NCBI GenBank assembly: GCA_043228905.1
Contig: JBHGNT010000007.1
Span: forward strand, 13,640,001 to 13,704,000
Direction of reading: 5' to 3'
Length of the DNA: 64,000 bases
Source: Azolla caroliniana
Taxonomy: Eukaryota > Polypodiophyta
The notes beneath the pieces were generated by a model. It was given only the letters and a program-made list of their open reading frames with translations. It ran no database searches and was not told the DNA's origin. The translations under genes were made by a program, and so were the position numbers. Shown one piece after another: positions 57,071 through 64,000 of the stretch. How positions within the stretch are numbered: position 1 is the stretch's first letter; each line of letters starts with the position of its first letter.

Positions 57071-57956
57071 CTTGGCAGGCCTATGGGACAGTGTCGTGGC
57101 ATGTCAGACCCACCCTCTTCTTAGTCATCATCCATAATGTCAAGAGTGTTCGACTTCGATCGCGCGTTATTGTCCGTTGGCATGACTTGAGTGAGGTTGA
57201 TGATATTCTCCTCTGTCGGTGCATTGTTTTCCGCATGGTCCTCTTCTCGCGGCGTCTCCGTGGTGGGCTCAGCTGGTACTCCGTCTGTGGGCGGGGAAAA
57301 GTCGTTTCATGGCGGCTCTATCGTTGGGCGTGGACAGATATTTGGGTGTGACTCTTCCGGGCCTGTTTCCTACGTGGGGGCCTCCGGCGTTGCGTTTACG
57401 AATTCTCGTTATGCAGTGGCTCTGTCGTTGGGCATGACTCTTTCGGGCATGTTTCCTGCGTGGGGGCCTCCGGCATGGCTGTTACCTACGGAGCATCATT
57501 AGGATCAGTTGGAGGCTCATTTTTCTCCGTAGAGTCATTGTCCTGTACGGTAATAGCCTCCACCCTTTTCAATTCCTCCGCCTTTTGATGCTCGCTTTTG
57601 ATCGCGCACAGCTAGTGGAAGATATCTTCCTGACTTTCGTTGAAATCTTCCAGCAATTGTGTTATCTCCTTTGCGTGTCGGTCGGCTAACGTGTGATAGT
57701 CCTGCGTTAGGTCTTCTCGTACCACGACGATGCTCTCTTCATTTAGCTTATAGAACCCTTTACCTTCTTTGCGTTGATTTTCCTAGTCCGCTCGGTAGGT
57801 GTGGAGTTTGGCCACTTGTTTTGCCCATCCGGCCCAGCCTTTGTCCAAGGCTGCTTGTAGCTGCGCCGTAAACCGTTCCTACTTTGTTTGGAGGTGTATG
57901 CGGATCCGGTCCGTCCGTATTTGGGAGCGGGCTTGTGACTCCTCCAAAGCCTTCTT
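57071..57956 (-). pseudogene. Gypsy-3 accessory ORF, C-terminal part
   Basis: Minus-strand frame homologous to the Gypsy-1 accessory ORF: ALEESQARSQIRTDRIRI, LDKGWAGWAKQVAKLHTY, EGKGFYKLNEESIVVVREDL and HAKEITQLLEDFNES align in order with the Gypsy-1 blocks around IDKAWKTWSAQVVELQ and GQGFFKMTEEAISTVQEDI. The tail is Pro/Glu-rich, with a partly repeated PTQETCPKESCPTTEP segment (57300-57480). Two in-frame stops mark it as a relic. It is cut at 57956 by the LTR of Copia-E. I estimate about one third identity by eye. Confidence 0.7.
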
Positions 57957-58309
57957 TGAAGAGAATACCACGCGTAATATCAGTCGGCCACAACCGAGTC
58001 TTAGATCACTTCTTTGAGAATCAAACATAGAAATGGGGTTGGAGATTAGTACACGTACACACACAAACAATGGAGAGTACATAGGTTATTGTTGATGACG
58101 AGGTCGTAGACGAGGAGTGCGGAAATGGTGGATCATCGACGGGCGGAGGAGATATCGGAGAAGAGGAACACCAAGGTCAATTGAGCGCACCCGGATCGAT
58201 ATAGTGCTTGGTGTATATGAAGAGATAGGAGTAGGTATTAAGAAGAGGGCCAAGGGTAGGGGATTAACATACTAATTGAAAAATGAAAGAGAGGGAGAAA
58301 GGGGAAGGG

Positions 58310-58880
58310 GGGTGGCGGCTAAACATAAAAACTAATAAATTAAACCGTAAATAAATAAATAAATTAAAACATAACCCCAAGTGTAGCACAAGGTAAAGGG
58401 CGGGGTAGGAGGGATTAACCTATTAATTAAAAATAAAGTGAAAGAGAGAGAGAGAGAGAGATAGATTAAAACATAATAAACCTAAGATTAAAGATTAAAA
58501 ACGAGATTAAAACATAATAAACCTAAGATTAAAGATAAAAAACAAGATTAAAAACCTAATTAAAGTTTAAAAAGTGGGTTAAGGCGGAGGGAGGGGATTA
58601 ACATAAAAACTAATAAAATGATTAAACCGTAAATAATAATAAAATATAACCCTAAGTGTAACACAAGGTAATGGGAGGGGTAGAAGAGATTAACCTATTA
58701 GTTAAAAATAAATTGAAAGAGAGCGAGAGGGAGAGAAATTAAAACATAATAACCCTAAGATTAAAGATTAAAAACGAGATTAAAACATAATAAACCTAAG
58801 ATTAAAGATAAAAAACGAGATTAAAAACCTACTTAAAGTTTAAAAAGTGGGGTAAAGGGGGGGGAGGGAATTAACATACT
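58310..58880. repeat. Two-copy tandem duplication (about 285 bp) with subrepeats
   Basis: A block starting CATAAAAACTAATAAA, passing TAAACCGTAAATAA, CCAAGTGTAGCACAAGG and GAGAGAGAGA, and ending AAAGTTTAAAAAGTGG occurs twice. Inside each copy a roughly 45-base unit (AAAACATAATAAACCTAAG) is itself repeated. Confidence 0.85.
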
Positions 58881-59447
58881 ACTTAAAATGAAAGAGAGAG
58901 GTACCATTTATAACTAAAAAACGAGATTAAAACATAATTAAAAGGGGGAGGGAGAGATAAAACAAAAGTAAAAACATAATTAGAAAAGGAGGAGAGAGAG
59001 AGAGAGATAAAACATGTAATTATCATTAGGGAAAATTACATTGGGTTTTTGGTGGGTGGGGGGGTGCATGGTCTTACGTAACCGGCAAACTAGTTTCGCC
59101 CCGAAGGGCTCATCAATGCCATAAGACCATGAGGGTGAGGGAGGGGATTTATATAGGATTTTAGGAGAGGGGTAGAGCGAGGGTGTGGGTTCCAAATAGG
59201 GAGTGGGGGGTAGGGGTGTGCTATGTGTATATGTGCACATTAAGGGATGGTAGTGGGGTGTAAGGTTTTTAAAGATAGGGAAAAGGGAATGGTGAGAGGG
59301 TGTAAGGGAGAAAAAAAAGGTAAGAGAGAGGGTAAAGGATGTGCACATGTGCACATGTGTATGTTGAGGAAGGAGAGGGTAATGGTAAGGGTGCTAAAAT
59401 ATAGGGAAAAAGGGAAGGTAACGTGGGCAAAAGTGTAGGGTCAAAAA

Positions 59448-59487
<40 letters not shown>

Positions 59488-59714
59488 TAAATATTTGGTT
59501 TAGAATAAGGGGTATAGGGTGGCTAAAGAAAAATGGAGGGGTAGAGCATTAAATAGGGGAAAAGTTGGAGGGGGGGTAGAGGCGTAAATAGGGAAAAGTT
59601 GGAGGAGGGGTAGATGATAAAAAACTTAAAAGTGGGAATGGAGGGGGTAGAGATAAAAGTGAGGGAGGGGTAGAGGTGTGATAATGAAAAGTGAAGGTTT
59701 AAAGGGGTAGGAGG
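58881..59714. repeat. Purine-rich low-complexity DNA
   Basis: G- and A-rich runs with scattered GAGAGA blocks, including (AG)n at 59452-59483. An inverted repeat, CATGGTCTTA and TAAGACCATG, encloses about 45 bases near 59070-59130. No gene seen. Confidence 0.7.
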
Positions 59715-60139
59715 GTAGGGGGTATGTGAAACCCTAATAGGGAAAAACCATGAGAGCCCACAGACTCCAAAATATCACTATATAAGAAAGGTACAATCAG
59801 AGACTCGGAGGCAATGACCTCGAGCTTTGTATCTTCGCCAAACAGTAGTATCGCTCTCTATCTCTCTCTATATATACAACAGTTATGCACATACAACAAT
59901 ATGACAACACACACACTTCTATGATTGCCCTAGGTCATATTTATACTCATATGAACTTAGTGCTATTTACAAATATAGCCTCAATAGGCTTACTCAAAAC
60001 ATATTTACAAATATGTCTTCTCTTCCGATTCTCACCGGGTCCATCCCATCCAGTTTCTGGATCTCTTCCAATTCTCACCGGGTCCTCTTCATTCATAATC
60101 GGATCCCATCAGGAGGGACCAACTTCCCAACAATCTCCC

Positions 60140-61420
60140 CCTTCACTCCGACATGGGATGCCTCGTCAACCCAATCCGCTTTCGGCACGCATCCAGCTTG
60201 TCGGTTGTCACCACCTTGGTCAACATATCCGACTCATTTTCCTCCATGTGGATCTTCATCAACATGTACTCTTGATCTTCTACTCTCTCCCAGATCCAGT
60301 GGTACCTCCGTTGGATATGTTTCGTCCGGGAATGGTAGGTTGTGTTCCTCGCAAGGTGGATGACACTTTGACTATCGCAGTAGAGCCGGTATTCCTCCTG
60401 TTGGATCCCTAGCTCTCCAATGAAGTCCTTCATCCAAATTATCTCCTTGTCGGCTTCCACAACTACCATGTATTCCGCCTCCGTGGTTGAAAACGCAACC
60501 GTCTTCTGCAGCCTCGACTGCGATGAAATAACTCCCCCTGCATAAGTCATGACATATCTAGATGTAGATTGGCTGGTATCCGCATTAGCCGACATATCCG
60601 AATCGGTGAAGCCTTCCAAGAGGGTTTACCTGAGCCGAATCGGAGGCACATACTCGAGGTACCTTTCAAATACCGGAGTACCCACTTTACCGCGTTCTAA
60701 TGCTCTCTTTCGGGATTGCTCATGAACCGGCTCACCACTCCGACTGCATATCCGATATCCGGTCGGGTACATACCATCGCATACATCAAAGCTCCCGAAG
60801 GCAGAAACATATGGTATCTTCATCATATCCGTCTTCTCTGCCTTTGTCCTCATACTTTGTTTTCCGAATAGTTTGCAGTTTGTTGGAAGTGTCGATCCGA
60901 CCGGTTTCACCTCTAACATGTTGAACCGTTGAAGCACCTTTTTCATGTACTTCTCCTGTGACAACCACAACAGCTTCTTCGACCGGTCCCAGATGATGTG
61001 CATTCCCAATATCTGTCTTGTCAGACCCAAGTCTTTCATTGAGAAGGTTCGGTTCAGAGCCTTCTTCAGCATCTGAATCTTGCCTTGGTCTCATCCGACG
61101 ATTAGCATATCATCCACATATAGGAGAAGTATTAGTAAATCTCCTCCGTCAAATTTCTTCACAAACAGGTAGTGATCGGCCTGCGTCTTGTTGTACCCTT
61201 GGTCGGTCATGAAGGAGTCGAACTTCCGGTAATATTGCCGGGGAGCTTGCTTCAGTCCGTATAAGTTCTTCTTCAGCCGGCACACCAAGTGCTCCTTCCC
61301 TTTCTTCTCAAATCCTTTTGGTTGATGCATTAAGATCTCTTCTTCGAGGTCGCCATGTAGGAATGCCATCTTGACGTCCAGTAGCTCTAGCTCGAGGTCC
61401 ATGCTTACCGTTATGCTCAA
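60140..61420 (-). pseudogene. Copia-E RT and RNase H
   Basis: Reading right to left: LSITVSMDLELELLDVKMAF, LHGDLEEEILMHQPKGFEKK, KNLYGLKQAPRQYYRKFDSF and the intact active site LLLYVDDMLIVG (about 61095-61130). A stop and shift follow, then FSMKDLGLTRQILGMHI. RNase H has EGFTDSDMSANADTSQS, FSTTEAEYMVVVEADKEIIW, LYCDSQSVIHLARN and HIQRRYHWIWERVED, ending SDMLTKVVTTDKL. The RT N-terminus is lost at the Copia-D junction. Confidence 0.9.
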
Positions 61421-62182
61421 TGTTAGGAAACAGGTCCCTCCAGATGGGAAGTGAGAAGACCCAGTGAGAACCGGATGTGGAGTACCCGGCAATGGAAGAC
61501 CCAATGAGAACCGGATGTGGAGTACCCGGCAACGGAAGACCCGGTGAGAACCAGATATGGAGTACCCGACAACGGAAGACCCGGTGAGAACCGGATGTGG
61601 AGTACCCGGCAACGGAAGACCCGGTGAGAACCGGATGTGGAGTACCCGGAAAGGAAGACCCGGTGAGAATCGGATGACGAGTGCCCGGCAAGAGCCGGAT
61701 GGTGATGCAGGCCCGGTGAGGAGTGCTCACCGGCTGAAGGGACATATTCGTAAATATGTTTTTGAGAGTCCATTGGGGCTATATTTGTAAATAGCCGAAA
61801 AGTCAGATTAGTATAAATATGACTTAGGGCAAACTTAGTCAGTAGTAGTTGTCATTCTTGTTGGTGCAAGATTTGAGTGCAATCGTGTACAGAGAGAGAG
61901 AGTGAGAGACGAAGAGAACGTTGTCTCTGTTGTAATCGCCGCCTATGGCGAAGATAGTGAACAAGAGGTCGTTGCCTCTGTGTTCATCTATTGTATATTG
62001 TAACATAGTGATGTTTGCAGTCTGTGGACTGCCGTGGTTTTTCCCGTGTTTGGGTTTTCCACGTAAACATCTTGTGTACTCTTCTCTTTACTGTGTCATG
62101 CGTACATTACCCATTTTTCTGTGTTTGATCCTAGACTCGGTTGTGGCCGAGCGTTGTTTTTCGGGAGCGTGTAGTCCTATCA
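61421..62182 (+). mobile_element. Copia-D 5' LTR (762 bp)
   Basis: TGTTAGGAAACAGG to TCCTATCA, followed three bases later by the primer site. It contains a 40-bp minisatellite (61457-61690), the three palindromes at 61743-61758, 61777-61796 and 61801-61824, and TATAAATA. It is inserted in Copia-E and is related to the solo LTR at 41532. Confidence 0.9.
61457..61690 (+). repeat. 40-bp minisatellite in LTR (about 6 copies)
   Basis: Unit CCGGTGAGAACCGGATGTGG followed by AGTACCCGGCAACGGAAGAC. It shares its core with the 54-bp repeat in the solo LTR at 41.6 kb, but the unit length differs. Confidence 0.93.
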
Positions 62183-62185
62183 AAG

Positions 62186-62196
62186 TGGTATCAGAG
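62186..62196 (+). promoter_or_regulatory. Copia-D primer-binding site
   Basis: TGGTATCAGAG, initiator tRNA-Met type, three bases after the LTR. Confidence 0.92.
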
Positions 62197-62200
62197 CGAA

Positions 62201-62412
62201 ATGACACAAAAAATGGACGAATCGTTGGGAGGCATGTTCAAGCTCATCGGCTCCAATTACTCAGTGTGGAAGTCGAAGATGAGGGACATGCTCGTGGTTA
62301 AAGATCTTTTGTTGTCGGTTCAGTTCGGAGACAGTAGACCGGACAAAATCGATGCCACGATATGGGAGGTGATGCACATGAAGACAACGGCATACATACA
62401 GTGCTTCATTCT
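62201..62412 (+). pseudogene. Copia-D gag N-terminus, truncated
   Basis: ATG at 62201, five bases after the primer site. The frame contains KLIGSNYSVWKSKMRDML and DATIWEVMHMKTTAYIQ, the start of a plant copia gag. It stops when the Copia-E sequence resumes at about 62413, so only about 70 codons remain. Confidence 0.85.
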
Positions 62413-63110
62413 CCTCTCTCTTAGAGGGTATCTCCGTCCTTGGTTTTCGGCAACCGGTTCCTCTGTCTATTCCGAATCTGAATCTGATTCAGGATCTTGT
62501 CTAGTTCTAGTGTCTTCTTCTTTGTCGTCGTCGGTCGGTTTAGTTTCTTGTCCAAATCCGGCCGGTTCGTCGAGTGCCATCAAGTTATCGGCTAACATCC
62601 GGTTTTCAACCGGGTAAGTCCTTGTATCCTCAAGCTAGTTTTCATTGGATGATCCGGAGTTCATTGCCTTCATCTCCGACTCCCAATCGGCAATGGTCTT
62701 GTCTTCCATGAAGACTATGTCCCGACTCCGGAACACCTTCTTGTCGACCAGATCCCACACCTGGTAACCGAACTCATCATCGTCGTATCCAAGGAATATG
62801 CATGGCTTGAACTTCAGATTCAACCTGCTCTCTTGTCCTTTGCAACATGCACATATGCGAGACACCCGAACACCTTCAGATGTCGGTAAGACACGTCTGT
62901 ACCGGTCCATACTCTCTGTGGTGTGTCTCCGTCTAAGGGTGCTGAGGGTGATCTGTTTATCACATATGTCATTGTCATTAGCGACTCAACCCAAAACGTC
63001 TTGGGTAGCTTTGTATTTGTCAGCATGCTCCGGACTCTCTCCATCACGGTTCGGTTCATCCTTTCGGCCAACCCGTTTAATTCTGGCGTCTTTGTCATCT
63101 GCCACTGCCC
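62413..63110 (-). pseudogene. Copia-E integrase fragment
   Basis: Minus strand: MTKTPELNGLAERMNRTVME with the catalytic Glu, LPKTFWVESLMTMTYVINRS, HLKVFGCLAYVHVAKDKRAG, KPCIFLGYDDDEFGYQVWD, and a linker ending RRYPLREREE near 62420. It is the missing upstream part of the RT at 60.1-61.4 kb. About 400 bases of the RT start were lost at the Copia-D insertion. Confidence 0.88.
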
Positions 63111-63143
63111 GGTGCAAGGCCCTCATCATCAATCCCACCATGC

Positions 63144-63889
63144 ATGTCTTGCAGAGGTTTCTCAACAACAGAAAAACGACCAAGTCTAGTTGCAATAGGA
63201 GCCATGCCATTGGACACTTTTCGTTACCCTACTTCTCCGTACTCCTACAATTCAGCCATGCCAGCAAGAGGTTTTACTTTGCAAGTAAGTCTTTGTTTTG
63301 GGTCAACTTCAATACAATCCCATGCCTTGCTGGATTCTGGTGCATCTACTTGTTTCATCGATATCGTGTTCATCCGAGCACATAAAACCCTCACCGCCCG
63401 CACAACACAACCCATATCCGTTGAAGCTATCGACGGAGGGGTTCTCTCTTCGGGGGAGGTTACCGAACCCACTATCCCATTGATACTTTTAGTTGGGTTC
63501 CATCATGAGGTATTAACATTCTACCTCATTGCAACCCCTCAACTTCCAATTTTTTTAGGGCTCTTATGGTTGGGAACACACAATCCAACAGTAGATTGGT
63601 GCAGCCGCTCCTTCACTTTTCCACAAACACCAGCGCGGGTCACGACTCCCCACCCTGTTACTTGTGTGGGGGCTGCTTTCAGCTTGGGTGCACATTCTTC
63701 TGAATTCAACTTAGTCTCCGACACTGCTGATTCCTTTGTGGCCAATTCAAACTTGGTCACTTCTATGTTGGTTGTGTCACAGGACGTCTCTTTTCCTGTC
63801 ACCAATTTTCACGCAAGATATAGCGACTTTTTGGATGTGTACAAAAAGAGAAATGCAGATCGGTTACTGGCACATTGCCCCTATGATTG
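63144..63889 (+). pseudogene. Chromovirus-type gypsy protease and RT start
   Basis: An uninterrupted frame with SHALLDSGASTCFIDIVFI (retropepsin DSG), PIFLGLLWLGTHNPTVDW, and at its end YSDFLDVYKKRNADRLLAHC followed by PYDC, the pre-RT segment of plant gypsy elements. Its continuation is cut at 63890 by an LTR. It may be the same class as the chromovirus tail at 11.6-12.5 kb, but they do not overlap. Confidence 0.82.
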
Positions 63890-64000
63890 TGTTGGGAAAC
63901 AAGTCCCTCTAGATGGGAAGTGAAGAGCCGAGTTGATGAGTAACTCGGCCTCGGCCGAAACCTAAATCATGAATACATCCAACTCAGATGACTATACTTG
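63890..64000 (+). mobile_element. Start of an LTR, running off the window
   Basis: TGTTGGGAAACAAGTCCCTCTAGATGGGAAG matches the opening of the Copia-D family LTRs, then diverges (contains CGAGTTGATGAGTAACTCGG, itself a palindrome). It interrupts the gypsy frame exactly at PYDC. Confidence 0.75.

Larger units (their letters stand above)
57957..60133 (-). mobile_element. Copia-E 3' LTR, expanded by a low-complexity insert
   Basis: The right part (59715-60133) reads on the minus strand TGTTGGGAAGTTGG, then the three palindromes, TATA-like TATAAATATGACC, and GGTTTTTCCC. The left part (57957-58085) reads TTTGATTCT, ACTCGGTTGTGGCCGA and ends TTCTCTTCA. Together they match the two ends of the Copia-D LTR. 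About 1.6 kb of purine-rich repeats separates them. The polypurine tract GAAGGGGGAGAT and the copia pol lie to the right. Confidence 0.65.

Overview
This window is eukaryotic nuclear DNA, almost certainly from a land plant. It holds two intact, intron-rich housekeeping genes set in a thick bed of decayed and nested LTR retrotransposons. The plant assignment rests on the Ty1/copia and chromodomain Ty3/gypsy elements, tRNA-Met-type primer sites (TGGTATCAGAG), tRNA-derived SINEs and the plant-like form of both host proteins. The species cannot be fixed from the sequence alone.

Host genes (both + strand). 2281-7018 is a 16-exon gene for the GPI-anchor inositol acyltransferase PIG-W/GWT1 (465 codons when spliced). 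20084-25724 is a 9-exon gene for ARPC2, the p34 subunit of the Arp2/3 actin-nucleating complex (312 codons). In both, every exon junction keeps phase. One PIG-W intron appears to use a GC donor.

7.0-20 kb is mostly relics: a copia RNase H remnant, a gypsy gag remnant, a gypsy protease remnant on the minus strand, the 3' end and LTR of a chromovirus (integrase tail, chromodomain, LTR with heat-shock-element-like motifs), GC-rich degenerate repeat tracts, a tRNA-derived SINE, and a 5' copia fragment (Copia-F).

27.2-40.7 kb is a stack of minus-strand copia elements. From left to right it holds the 3' half of one copia (LTR 27240-27600); a copia body (29273-36502) into which a short, RT-less copia (Copia-A, 30948-34425) inserted with a perfect 5-bp target duplication; a shared LTR (36503-36915); and a second copia body (36916-40704) that ends in an unrelated ORF where its RNase H should be.

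40.7-50.7 kb is a roughly 10-kb minus-strand Ty3/gypsy element (Gypsy-1) with gag, protease, RT, RNase H and integrase. Between pol and the 3' LTR it carries a large extra sense-strand ORF region with a conserved N-terminal block, a Pro/Gln-rich linker, a coiled coil and an acidic tail. The C-terminal part of the same ORF recurs at 57.1-58.0 kb in another gypsy relic with a different LTR (Gypsy-3). This accessory ORF is the best candidate for something not well described.

50.7-56.5 kb is a plus-strand gypsy element (Gypsy-2) whose RT active site reads CLDD rather than YxDD. 56.7-64 kb contains Gypsy-3, a minus-strand copia (Copia-E) whose 3' LTR is swollen by purine-rich repeats, a plus-strand copia LTR plus gag (Copia-D) inside it, and a chromovirus-like protease fragment cut by another LTR at the window edge.

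All element names (Copia-A to -F, Gypsy-1 to -3) are local labels. Coding domains in the elements are broken by frameshifts and stops, so none looks autonomous.
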